NCBI RefSeq assembly: GCF_012927105.1
Contig: NZ_JABBFV010000020.1
Location: 16,186-80,185 of the forward strand
DNA length: 64,000 nt
Direction of reading: 5' to 3'
Source of the DNA: Sphingobium psychrophilum
GTDB lineage: Bacteria > Pseudomonadota > Alphaproteobacteria > Sphingomonadales > Sphingomonadaceae
This document shows positions 41,598 to 50,096 of this stretch, one piece after another. Within the stretch, counting starts at the first letter, position 1. Every line of letters starts with the position of its first letter. Under the pieces are notes generated by a model that was given only the letters and a program-made list of their open reading frames with translations, was not told the DNA's origin and ran no database searches. A program made the position numbers and the translations under genes.

Positions 41598-41810
41598 ATG
41601 CGCGCCCATTCGTCCCCGCCCCTGCCGCAATTTATCGTCGACATCGCCTTCTTCAGCGGCGGCGAATACTATGCCACCGAGACCTACACTGTTCCTGCAT
41701 CCACCTGGTTTGCTGCGGAGCAACAGGCGCTGCAGATGTCGGTAAACAGTGTCTATGACGATGCGCGCATTCCCGACCTCAGCCGAACCGCTACCGTCCG
41801 CACGGCCTGA
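41598..41810 (+). CDS. Small hypothetical element protein
   Basis: 70 residues: MRAHSSPPLPQFIVDIAFFS then 'GGEYYATETYTVPASTWFAAEQQALQMSVNSVYDDARIPDLSRTATVRTA'. AAAGGA sits 7 bases upstream. An N-terminal beta hairpin and a helix are likely; no family is known to me. It lies between DUF932 and a DUF5983-type gene on the same strand. Confidence 0.62.
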   Translation: MRAHSSPPLPQFIVDIAFFSGGEYYATETYTVPASTWFAAEQQALQMSVNSVYDDARIPDLSRTATVRTA

Positions 41811-41930
41811 TCATGCTCTGCAATCAATCTCGATGACATCTCTTCCAAGCCGAAATCCTGTGATGGGTGTGCCGATCCAGCCGCTGTCCGAACCGTGGGC
41901 GCCGTGCCACCTCCCCCTGGAGCCATCTCC

Positions 41931-42887
41931 ATGACCCGCTACACATTATCCCATCTCGAAACCGCTGCTTGTCTTTGGGAAGCCGTCCTCGAACTGCGCG
42001 ATCGGCCAGAGACCACTCCCGATGCAAGCAGTCTGGCGCTCGCCTTGCGCACATGCGTCGATACGCTCGGCACGGCGGCGCTGCGTCTAATCGTGGTAGG
42101 CTGGGTCGATGCGGTGGAGTCCGCATGGCGTACAGTAGAAGGCGAATATCCGTTGTCGTTCGACTGGGATTTCGTGCCCCGTTGGATTGCCGACACGATC
42201 GACTGGTCAGATCCGCGCCTTCCGGTCATTCGCGCAACTGCGCCCGTTCGGTACGTCAGATCGACGTCGTTTCCACCTATAGGATATGACGCAACCCTCC
42301 AACCCGCAATCGGGACCAGCCATGAGGACTATCTGGCGATAGAGGTCCACACTGCCGTGATTGAACATCGGCATGGAATGAATATCCACGTCGCGGTCGA
42401 CGCGACGGCGCTCGACGTGGAAATCGCTGCTTATTGCCGTGAATATTGGAGCGAGATTGACGACGCGCGCGACCCGAATAACCTGTCCGACACCGAAGCG
42501 ATATCAAGCTATTTCGAATGTCATCCGTCGGAAAGCTGCACGAAGGATCGCATGCGTATTGCGCCCGTCGCACATCAGCGCGCGCTCGTCGCCGGATCGA
42601 TCGAGCAGGGTCGCTATTGCGTGCTGTCGACCGCCCATCTCACGGTCCATACCGCCTCATGCCTCGATCACTGGGCGTCCTGGCCGCCCAGTGATCGACC
42701 GATCGACATCGCGGCTTCGGTCTATGGCTGGTTCGTGCCGACGCGCGCCATTGATGATGACCGCCGTGCGCAATTGCCGCAGGACCTCCTGCGCCTCATC
42801 GCCTTCGGCCGCGCGCGCGGCTTCCAGTTCCTGCTCTTCGACTGTGACGGCGGTGACGTCGACGGACTGCCGCTCCACCATTGGTAG
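41931..42887 (+). CDS. Protein with C-terminal DUF5983 domain
   Basis: 318 residues. The first 95 residues are a separate helical segment ('LSHLETAACLWEAVLELRDRP', 'LRTCVDTLGTAALRLIVVGW'). The C-terminal 95 residues ('VLSTAHLTVHTASCLDHWAS' to 'GFQFLLFDCDGGDVDGLPLHHW') are DUF5983-like, a domain of unknown function common on proteobacterial plasmids. The same 'YGxxV...ARxxGxxxLxFDxD' plan recurs in the gene at 46382. Start 41931 was chosen after GGAG. It converges with the DUF6880 gene. Confidence 0.78.
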   Translation: MTRYTLSHLETAACLWEAVLELRDRPETTPDASSLALALRTCVDTLGTAALRLIVVGWVDAVESAWRTVEGEYPLSFDWDFVPRWIADTIDWSDPRLPVIRATAPVRYVRSTSFPPIGYDATLQPAIGTSHEDYLAIEVHTAVIEHRHGMNIHVAVDATALDVEIAAYCREYWSEIDDARDPNNLSDTEAISSYFECHPSESCTKDRMRIAPVAHQRALVAGSIEQGRYCVLSTAHLTVHTASCLDHWASWPPSDRPIDIAASVYGWFVPTRAIDDDRRAQLPQDLLRLIAFGRARGFQFLLFDCDGGDVDGLPLHHW

Positions 42888-42924
42888 GGAGGTTTCCAAT
42901 TTGGCCGCCCCGGCTTCTCCGCGA

Positions 42925-44322
42925 TTATCCGAATTTCCCCGCGACTTGATTCCAGAAGCCGATCTTGCGTCCATGCACCTTGCGAAGATCGGCCAGCCAG
43001 TCCTCATGCGGTACGACATCGACATCGCCTGCGATACGGTCGGCCAAATCCGTCGCGGCTGCAAAGTCCCGCGCGGCATAGGGGTAATATTTCGAACTCG
43101 CCCGGTCGAGTACGCCAGTCACCAGTCGGCGATAGAGCAAGGTGGCCCCACCCGGATCGGCCTGAGACAATGCCTCGGCGGCAGGACGCAGAATGTCATA
43201 GGCCCGGGCTTCCAGACCTTCGAGCCTTTCCCTGGTCAGCCTGCCCGCGCGCTTGAGATCGGGCCAGGCAATGAGGAATTCCAGTGCCGATGTCGCTCGA
43301 TCATAGGTCATGGCCTGATCGAGGGCTTGCCTCTCCGCAGCGACATCCTCGAAATCGGGCAAAGCCCTGAGCCAGTTGCGCAGTACCTGCCCGTCGAGCC
43401 AGCGGTCGAAGATCGCCTTGCGCTGCGCCTGTACATCGTCCCTGCGGCCGAGCGCCTCAAAGGCCCGTAATTTGAGATCGGCAAGCTCGCGCTCGTTATG
43501 GCTGCGCTCAAGCGGTGCGTCGATCCAGTCAAGGGCTTCTGCCGCACGACCATGTGCGATCAATCGGGCGGCCACCTGCGCATTGAGTACGGGGTTGCGA
43601 CGATCGGGATCGACAGTTGCAATATAGGCGTCCACATCGCCGTCGAGATCGGCGAGTTTGGGTAGCAGCCAGCCGACCTTATAGTCGAACTGTCGCCGGT
43701 CATTCCCTGTCTTGGCCGCCTGCCGCTCAAGCAGCATCGCGCGCAAGGCTGCGCGGCCTTTCTGCCCCAAGGCTGGAGAAGCCGCTTCCGGCAGATCGTC
43801 GAAGACGCCATAACCGTCGCCCTCGACAAGCATCAGAATGTTACCTGCCAGCAGTTCGACATCGGACATGTCCGCCTGGCACCATAGTCGGCCAAGATCC
43901 TCACCGCCCTGCCGGAATATCTCGCCAAGCGACCCGCTGCTGTCGTCCGACCTTTCGAACACCGGCTCGGCAAGGCTCAGGAACAGCCGCATGCTATCGA
44001 TCGTCTGGCTCAGAGAGTGTTCGGCCAGCGGCCCCATGATCGCTTCGCGTAACTGATCGAGTTCGCGCGCGAGTGCAGGGGCCTTGTCCCATTCGACGAA
44101 CCCGCGCGAACGCCGGATGGTATTCAGTCGCTTGTCGATCTCGTGGGCCAGCGCGACGCCATCGTGCTTGGCCGCCAGTTCCATGCGGACGGCGCGGGCG
44201 AAGACGGCGTCACGCTCGGCCTGGGCGAGAACAAGCCGGGCAAGGCGACCGGCTCCCAGCGCCGCGATCGCTTCGGACGTCATCTTGCCCGAACCGCGAC
44301 TGCCCTGCCTGGAGGCAGCCAT
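42925..44322 (-). CDS. DUF6880 family protein
   Basis: 465 residues starting MAASRQGSRGSGKMTSEAIA. Almost entirely helical with TPR-like pairs ('ALDWIDAPLERSHNERELADLKLRAFEALGRRDDVQAQRKAIFDRWL'), and a C-terminal 'YPYAARDFAAATDLADRI' and 'HEDWLADLRKVHGRKIGFWNQV' that are typical of DUF6880 proteins often encoded near SWIM zinc-finger proteins. Likely a scaffold; function unknown. Its start overlaps the stop of the small upstream gene (TGATGG), so they are translated together. Confidence 0.85.
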   Translation of the reverse strand: MAASRQGSRGSGKMTSEAIAALGAGRLARLVLAQAERDAVFARAVRMELAAKHDGVALAHEIDKRLNTIRRSRGFVEWDKAPALARELDQLREAIMGPLAEHSLSQTIDSMRLFLSLAEPVFERSDDSSGSLGEIFRQGGEDLGRLWCQADMSDVELLAGNILMLVEGDGYGVFDDLPEAASPALGQKGRAALRAMLLERQAAKTGNDRRQFDYKVGWLLPKLADLDGDVDAYIATVDPDRRNPVLNAQVAARLIAHGRAAEALDWIDAPLERSHNERELADLKLRAFEALGRRDDVQAQRKAIFDRWLDGQVLRNWLRALPDFEDVAAERQALDQAMTYDRATSALEFLIAWPDLKRAGRLTRERLEGLEARAYDILRPAAEALSQADPGGATLLYRRLVTGVLDRASSKYYPYAARDFAAATDLADRIAGDVDVVPHEDWLADLRKVHGRKIGFWNQVAGKFG

Positions 44323-44501
44323 CAGCCGTCCTGCCCTGATACCGACCCTGCTGTTCCCTGGATCAGGGCAAGCAGCATGGCGTGCAGTGCCTCCTCGGCC
44401 CGTTCGCGCCGTGCCAGATCGGTGGCGGCGATGTCCCGGCGCATCCAGTCCGGCAGGCGCCGGAGCAAGGCGGTCAGTTGCGAATCTATATCCTGAGGCA
44501 T
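44322..44501 (-). CDS. Small hypothetical protein upstream of DUF6880
   Basis: 59 residues: MPQDIDSQLTALLRRLPDWM and on, a helical, charged peptide ending 'SVSGQDG'. The stop codon shares a base with the ATG of the DUF6880 gene. This coupling and its regular amphipathic helices ('RDIAATDLARRERAEEALHAMLLAL') support a real gene. No family recognised. Confidence 0.62.
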   Translation of the reverse strand: MPQDIDSQLTALLRRLPDWMRRDIAATDLARRERAEEALHAMLLALIQGTAGSVSGQDG

Positions 44502-44648
44502 TCCTCGTTCTTCGCAGCCGGGGACCGCTGCCGCAACAGCAGCTTGCACATGGGCCGCAACGGGCACCATGCCTTTTGACGACAAATGGAGGGGAGGAAG
44601 AGGGGAGGGGATGATGGGTTCCAGTCCGGAGAACCCAAGGAGACCGCC

Positions 44649-46316
44649 ATGCCCCTTCCCCCAACGATCCATAGTGCCGTCAGTCCGGACGCGATCCGCC
44701 GCGCTTCACGCCTTTTTTCAGGCGACAGCCGGGACTGCCTTCATGAGATGTTCCAGAATGCCAGACGCGCCGGCGCCACCTGCATCACGGTCGATCCGAC
44801 CGAACAGGACGGCCGATACCTTCTGCACATCCGCGATGATGGCTGCGGCATCGACGATCCAGCCGCCCTGCTGATGTTGGGCCATTCGGGCTGGAGCGAT
44901 GACATTGCCCGCAGCGAAGACCCGGCCGGCATGGGCATGTTCAGCCTTGCCGGCCGCGCGGTCGAAATCCAGTCCTTCTCCCCCTCTGCCGCCACGGCCT
45001 GGAAAGTCGAGATCCCGGCGCATGCATGGGACAGCGGCGTGCCGCTTGCCATCGCCCCGGCCATGATCGGTTGGGGCACGCTGATCTCGATCGAACTGCC
45101 GCCCGACTGGAAGCAAGGCTTGTCTGCGGTCGTCGCCGATGCAGCCCGTCACTATCCCTTGCCGGTCACTTTGAACGGGGCGCTGCTGCCCCGCGAAGAC
45201 TTCCTCAAGGACGCCATGTTTGTCGAAAACGCCTGCGGCTGCCGTATCGGTGTCTATGACCGGGATCCTGATTGGCCAAGAGACCAACGCATCAATTTTC
45301 ACGGGCACCGCGTCAAATGCGCCTTGCCGACGGTGCGGGAAGAAAAGGATAGCGGCAGTCTCTGGACGGTCCGGATCGATATTATGGATGCGCCGAAAAT
45401 TGATATGGTTCTGCCGGCGCGCAAGGAGGTTATCGACAACGCGGCGTTGAAGGCGCTTCTCGAAGCGGCTGAGCGGATCATATTCAGAGCCATCGCTACC
45501 CGGCCAGACCACCGGCTGCCTTTTACCGCCTGGCAGCGGGCGTGCGAGCTGGGCGTCACGCTGCCGCAGGCGCGCTCAGGGCTGGCGATCTGGCGGCCGC
45601 AGACCGCCGACGATTGTCATGGGCGAAGCAGCCGCATGATCGCTCCTGAAGGCGCAATGCTCGTTGTCCCCGCCCTGGAACCCGATATCGCGCAGGCGCT
45701 TGCGCTGGCGCGGGGCAAACCGCCCATTGAGGATGTGCAACTCGTCGAGGCGGAAGACGCGCTGCAAGGCTACGCCTGGTATGACACGCTCCCGGTGATC
45801 AGGGATATTTCCCTGCGCATCGACCAGGAAGGCTCCGTGCATCGCTATGACGACGACATGTGTCTCCCCGCCGATTTCGCTTGTGGCCTGGTCGACCGGA
45901 TCGTCATCGAGCTGACGGTTTGTGAAACCGGTCGCACGAACGCGCCACACAGCGTCCATTCCATCGAAATCCCGGCGCTCGTCTGCCGCAATGGCGGTTG
46001 GGATATTGAGGGGGCCATCATCCTGGCCACGCGCGATGATGGTATCACCCCGGACAGACTGAGCCGCATGATCTATGCGACGATCTTCTGTGGGGCTGAT
46101 GATGGCGACTGCGACAGCTGGGACACCCAGTCGCGATCCTTCGAACGCGAGGCGCGGCAGCACGCTACGCATATCCTCCTTGGGGAGGACGCTGCCACCC
46201 TGGAAGCCATCAACATGAGCGCATGGGATAATCTGAGCTGGCTGATCCCGCTCGATCGCAAGATCGTCATTCACGCCGAGCGCGGTGCCATCACGGTCGA
46301 TTTCTTGCCGAATTGA
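44649..46316 (+). CDS. GHKL (Hsp90/MORC-like) ATPase protein
   Basis: 555 residues. The Bergerat ATP-binding fold is complete: N-box 'CLHEMFQNARRAGAT' with Glu33 and Asn37, G1 'IRDDGCGID' (Asp63/Asp64, Gly65, Gly67) and G2 'DPAGMGMFSLAG'. The remaining 400 residues do not show histidine-kinase, MutL or Hsp90 domains. Orphan GHKL proteins of this size occur on plasmids and in some defence loci. Start 44649 follows AAGGAGACCGCC. A GA-rich leader block is at 44588-44610. The next gene starts 65 bases later. Confidence 0.87.
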   Translation: MPLPPTIHSAVSPDAIRRASRLFSGDSRDCLHEMFQNARRAGATCITVDPTEQDGRYLLHIRDDGCGIDDPAALLMLGHSGWSDDIARSEDPAGMGMFSLAGRAVEIQSFSPSAATAWKVEIPAHAWDSGVPLAIAPAMIGWGTLISIELPPDWKQGLSAVVADAARHYPLPVTLNGALLPREDFLKDAMFVENACGCRIGVYDRDPDWPRDQRINFHGHRVKCALPTVREEKDSGSLWTVRIDIMDAPKIDMVLPARKEVIDNAALKALLEAAERIIFRAIATRPDHRLPFTAWQRACELGVTLPQARSGLAIWRPQTADDCHGRSSRMIAPEGAMLVVPALEPDIAQALALARGKPPIEDVQLVEAEDALQGYAWYDTLPVIRDISLRIDQEGSVHRYDDDMCLPADFACGLVDRIVIELTVCETGRTNAPHSVHSIEIPALVCRNGGWDIEGAIILATRDDGITPDRLSRMIYATIFCGADDGDCDSWDTQSRSFEREARQHATHILLGEDAATLEAINMSAWDNLSWLIPLDRKIVIHAERGAITVDFLPN

Positions 46317-46381
46317 ACGGGCGCCTGAGTTTGCTCGCCGCGCCTGTCGCCCCTGTCCCAACCCAATCAAGGAGACCGGCC

Positions 46382-46945
46382 ATGCGCCGCTTCCCCGTCT
46401 GCGCCTGTTCGACAGCGCACCTTCCCCGCGCCGAGAATGACGCCATCGACCGGCTGATCCAGTACGCGCCGCGAAGGAGCGGCCGGATCATCGTCGATCA
46501 TCCGATCTTGTCGATCGAGGCCCACCAATATGGCTTCTGGGTCCATCTTGGCTTCATCGATGACTGGCCCGATCGCCCCGATGGGCTTTCGCCCGAATTC
46601 TGGGCTTTGCTGTCGGACGCCCGCAAGGCTGGAGCGAATTGGCTGAGCTTCGACCGTGATGAACCGCCTTCCGATCGGTTCCCGGTCTTCGCAGCAGGGC
46701 AGGGGGAGGCAACGGGCGACGCGGGGAAATCGGTCAATGCCGCAAACCCCGCTGCCAGGATCACGATCCGCTGTTCTGCATGTGGCAGCGCCGAGGTGAT
46801 GCGCGATGCCTGGGCGCGCTGGGACGATGATGCCCAGGACTGGGCGCTCGGCGCTGTGTTCGACGCAGCTTTTTGCGAGGCCTGTGAAAAGGACACCACG
46901 CTCTCCGAACAGTCGATCGAGGGATCGCAGCACAAGCATCCCTGA
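46382..46945 (+). CDS. DUF5983-like protein with C-terminal zinc ribbon
   Basis: 187 residues. The N-terminal part repeats the DUF5983 plan of the gene at 41931 ('YGFWVHLGFIDDW', 'LSDARKAGANWLSFDRDEPPSDRFPVF'). The C-terminus (about 127-170) has 'RCSACGS' and 'FCEACEKD', two CxxC pairs that would bind zinc. Start at 46382 after AAGGAGACCGGCC, almost the same leader as the GHKL gene, suggesting duplicated translation signals. It is between the GHKL and HerA-like genes on the same strand. Confidence 0.75.
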   Translation: MRRFPVCACSTAHLPRAENDAIDRLIQYAPRRSGRIIVDHPILSIEAHQYGFWVHLGFIDDWPDRPDGLSPEFWALLSDARKAGANWLSFDRDEPPSDRFPVFAAGQGEATGDAGKSVNAANPAARITIRCSACGSAEVMRDAWARWDDDAQDWALGAVFDAAFCEACEKDTTLSEQSIEGSQHKHP

Positions 46946-47039
46946 TCGCCAGGCCGCCAGCCACTTATCGCGTCAAGCCCATTTCCTCGACCAGCATCTC
47001 CGGCCGCTCTGCGCGACGCCGGGTGAAGAAGGACATCAG

Positions 47040-48242
47040 ATGACCATCGCCAACCATGATTTCACCCGTGACACGAAAGTCCCGCTCGGCCGCTCTTCAA
47101 CGGGTCCGCTCGAACTGGATCTCGGCAAGCTGATGTCGGGGCGCTGTCTGATTCAGGGATCTTCGGGTGCGGGCAAAAGCCAGACGCTGCGCCGGATCAT
47201 CGAAGAAGCCTTCGACTATCTCACGACCATCATTGTCGACCCGGAAGGCGAGTTCGCCAACCTTGCTACCCATATCGGCGCAACGACGGTCATCGCACGC
47301 GAATATGCCAATGATGGTCTCACAGCGCTCGCGCTGCGAACGCGGCAGCATCGTATCGCCCTCCATCTCGACCTTACCGATCTGGAGCCCGATCATCGCA
47401 TCGAGAAAGCGGCGGCCTTCTTTGCGGGCCTGCTTTCGACGCCGCGCGAACATTGGGCTCACACCGTGCTGGTATGTATCGACGAGGCGCATCTGCTCGC
47501 GCCACATATGGCAGCCTCGGCCCGCGACGCGGAGACCCGCCGTCTGGGCGTCGCCACCTTGACGGATATGTGCGCGCGGGGTCGCAAGCGCGGGATCGGT
47601 ACGATCATCGCGACCCAGCGTCTCGCCAAGCTCGCAAGTTCGGTGGTTTCCGAACTGCACAATCATCTGATCGGCCTCAATGTCTTCGACCGCGATGTTG
47701 CGCGCGCTGCCGATCTTCTCGGGTTCGGCAGCGATCAGGCGGCGCTGCTGCGCCAGCTTCCGCCCGGCGAATTCTTCGCCTTTGGCCCCGCGCTCGCGGC
47801 GATCCCGGTGCTGGCGAAGATCGATCCCACGATCACCCCCCATATCGGGCGCACGCCTGATCTAGTCGCTGCCGCCGATCTTGATGCCGATGAAAGCCGG
47901 ACCCTGCTCGATCTTGACACCCTGCGCGAGGTCGCGCCGACCAGAGGGAACCAGGTGACCATGCGAGGCCAACGCGCGCTCGACGCCTTCCTCCTCGATC
48001 CCGCCGCCCCCGCCGCTGCACGGATTGTCGGCGCGCTGGGCAGCATAGCGCCCAACGCCACCACGGCTGACGATCTGGTGCGGCACCTTGCCCTGCCTGC
48101 GAACGATATCGATGCCGGGCTCGACCTGCTCGCCGCGATCGGTGCGTCCGACACCATGCCGCGCGGCGATACGCGGATCGCGCGGCTGTCTGCCCGGTTG
48201 CGCCTGCGTGTCGTCGATACGCCCGTTATCGGCCTGGTCTGA
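47040..48242 (+). CDS. HerA/DUF87-type P-loop ATPase
   Basis: 400 residues. Walker A at 39-47 (QGSSGAGKS, Lys46), 'TTIIVDPEGEFANLA' (the HerA/VirD4-type DPxGE motif), Walker B 'VLVCIDEAHLLAP' (Asp148-Glu149), and an arginine-rich 'DMCARGRKRGIGTIIATQRLAKL' sensor region. This places it with HerA-like hexameric DNA pumps and DUF87 proteins. The C-terminal 130 residues are a separate helical domain. No NurA nuclease is adjacent. It is followed after 12 bases by the Myb-repeat gene. Confidence 0.87.
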   Translation: MTIANHDFTRDTKVPLGRSSTGPLELDLGKLMSGRCLIQGSSGAGKSQTLRRIIEEAFDYLTTIIVDPEGEFANLATHIGATTVIAREYANDGLTALALRTRQHRIALHLDLTDLEPDHRIEKAAAFFAGLLSTPREHWAHTVLVCIDEAHLLAPHMAASARDAETRRLGVATLTDMCARGRKRGIGTIIATQRLAKLASSVVSELHNHLIGLNVFDRDVARAADLLGFGSDQAALLRQLPPGEFFAFGPALAAIPVLAKIDPTITPHIGRTPDLVAAADLDADESRTLLDLDTLREVAPTRGNQVTMRGQRALDAFLLDPAAPAAARIVGALGSIAPNATTADDLVRHLALPANDIDAGLDLLAAIGASDTMPRGDTRIARLSARLRLRVVDTPVIGLV

Positions 48243-48254
48243 ACGGAGAGTGCC

Positions 48255-49553
48255 ATGAAAGAGACAAGCTTCGATCTCGACGCTGAAATCGTCGAACTCA
48301 CCCCGTTCGTCCCTGACCAGCAAACGGGTACAACCGCGCCACTTGCCGAACTGGCTTTCCGTGCCGACGCATGGCTCCCCGATGAAACGCTGCGTTTGCG
48401 CGCCGCCTTCGCCGATGACTGCACGCTAGAGGAGATTGCCACAGTGCTGGGCCGATCGCATGCCAGCATCGCCACGCGTATCTATGATCTTGGCCTCCGC
48501 CGAAACTCGCGGCGATCCTGGATCGCGTGGGAGGATGAGGAACTGGCGCGCTGCTATATGCACGAACCAACCGCGACACTGGCTGCCCGCCTCGGCCGCG
48601 CTGTGAGCGCCCTCTATGCCCGTGCGCAACTGCTCGGACTCTCCGAGCCCGGATCGCCGCCCTATAGCGGTTGGGAAGATGCACAGCTTCGCGCCGGTTA
48701 CGCCAAGGGTGTTCCCGTCGCCCAGATTGCCAGCCTCATCGGCCGTCCCTTCGCTGGCGTCATCTCCCGCGCTTCGGCGCTGGGTTTGCGCCATGCCTGC
48801 CAGCCGGACGACTGGAGCGACGCGGAAATGGCTCGCGCACTCACACTCGCGGCCACAGGCGTGCCCTATGTCGTCATTGCCAGGGCGCTCGCTTCTGAGG
48901 GATTTCCGGCCCGGAACAGTCGCAGCCTTGGCCAACGCCTTCGCAAACTGGGTTACGGCAGAGGGTGGGGCAGGCCGTGGATCATCGAGGAAGACGAGCT
49001 GCTGCGCCACGCCTACGCTACCGGGGCGAGCCTTACGCCCCTGCGGGAGCGGCTTGGCCGCAGCCCGCATTCCATCCGCTGGCGTGCAGAGGCGCTTGGC
49101 TTGCGCGGCACGCATGTCCGCCGCGACGGGTTTCGGCAGGGACCTGTCTGGACGGCCGGGGAAGAAGCTCGGTTGCGAGCGGATTATGGCAAGGTACCGA
49201 CACGGGACATTGCCAAAGACCTTGGTCGCGGCGTGCGCGCTGTCCTTTATCATGCCAACCGTCTGGGGCTGGTGCATGGCTTCATGCGCGCATTCAGCGC
49301 GCATGAGGACCGGGCGATCCGTAACGCCTGGACCCATGGCGTTTCGATGGTCGATGTCGCCCATGCGCTTGGCCGCGATCCCGCCGTCGTTGGCAAGCGC
49401 GCCGCACGTATCGGCTGTCGGTTCAACGATCCGGCCAGACCGTCCCGAGGCCCCAGGACCCGGCGGGCAAATCGCACACCCGTCACGCTCCAAAGCCTGC
49501 TTGCACTTAACGCCGCTGCGGCGGTCGATGCAAACCGGTCAATCGCTGCCTGA
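48255..49553 (+). CDS. Protein with seven tandem Myb/SANT- (GcrA-like) repeats
   Basis: 432 residues built from seven repeats of 40-50 residues, each of the form W-x-x-x-E-(D/E)-x-x-L ... Y/A ... I-A-x-x-L-G-R-x-x-x-x-I-x-x-R-A-x-x-L-G-L: about 39-83, 89-130, 138-180, 186-235, 241-285, 298-341 and 346-390. Three helices with a conserved Trp or aromatic in the first is the Myb/SANT or homeodomain-like fold, as in single-copy GcrA. Seven in tandem could track along 40-70 bp of DNA. The C-terminal tail is basic. RBS GGAGAG; 12 bases from the HerA-like gene, so probably co-expressed. Confidence 0.8.
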   Translation: MKETSFDLDAEIVELTPFVPDQQTGTTAPLAELAFRADAWLPDETLRLRAAFADDCTLEEIATVLGRSHASIATRIYDLGLRRNSRRSWIAWEDEELARCYMHEPTATLAARLGRAVSALYARAQLLGLSEPGSPPYSGWEDAQLRAGYAKGVPVAQIASLIGRPFAGVISRASALGLRHACQPDDWSDAEMARALTLAATGVPYVVIARALASEGFPARNSRSLGQRLRKLGYGRGWGRPWIIEEDELLRHAYATGASLTPLRERLGRSPHSIRWRAEALGLRGTHVRRDGFRQGPVWTAGEEARLRADYGKVPTRDIAKDLGRGVRAVLYHANRLGLVHGFMRAFSAHEDRAIRNAWTHGVSMVDVAHALGRDPAVVGKRAARIGCRFNDPARPSRGPRTRRANRTPVTLQSLLALNAAAAVDANRSIAA

Positions 49554-49577
49554 ACCTATTCCAGCATGGAGGCCATG

Positions 49578-49784
49578 ATGCCCTCGTCCGATCTGCCCGC
49601 CCGGTTGTCACCTTGCCGGCGCCGCTTATGCTCATTCGATCACGCCTATAAAATCGCCCTCAATCTTCGGCGGGACACGGGCATCCCGCATTATGTCATC
49701 CGCGGGATCGTACCCTTGCAGGCCTATCGGGTGACGACAAGGCCGCCGGCCTGGCCGGATCGCTGGCTGGCGATGGCGGCATGA
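49578..49784 (+). CDS. Small hypothetical element protein
   Basis: 68 residues from the ATG at 49578, which has GGAGG five bases upstream; two earlier in-frame ATGs (49566, 49575) are less well placed. 'RRLCSFDHAYKIALNLRRDTGIPHYVIRGIVPLQAYRVTTRPP' looks like a real short alpha/beta protein. No family recognised. It follows the Myb-repeat gene on the same strand. Confidence 0.55.
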   Translation: MPSSDLPARLSPCRRRLCSFDHAYKIALNLRRDTGIPHYVIRGIVPLQAYRVTTRPPAWPDRWLAMAA

Positions 49785-50096
49785 TCTCACCATGCGCACC
49801 GCTACCGCTATTCACCCGACCGTAGCCCCACCGCGCCTTCAGCCTCGCGCGCCATCCACCTGCGCTGCCCCCGGCAGGGCTGTATTGGCGACCCGTCCTG
49901 CCGGGGTTTTGCGCTGAATTGTGGGCCGGTCGCAGGGCTGCGGGTGGCGGAGGGGCGAGCGTCGCGCGGGAAGGATGGGGAGCGCTGTCCTCCGGGCGGG
50001 CGGTGCGCGGGGCAAGGGCGGGACAGAGAGGAGAGAAGGGACGGGGAGGGTGTCGCCGGAAAATGGATTTCGAGCGACATTCGAAAGGTCAAGACG
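49785..50096. other. Intergenic region with terminator and purine-rich leader
   Basis: 312 bases of very GC-rich DNA between two plus-strand transcription units. It holds a terminator-like hairpin at 49869-49910 and a GA-rich block at about 50025-50050 before the DUF736 gene. No coding sequence supported. Confidence 0.5.
49869..49910 (+). terminator. Probable intrinsic terminator
   Basis: CCCCGGCAGG (49869-49878) pairs perfectly with CCTGCCGGGG (49897-49906) around an 18-base loop, followed by TTTT. It would end transcription from the 48255/49578 genes ahead of DUF736. Confidence 0.6.
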
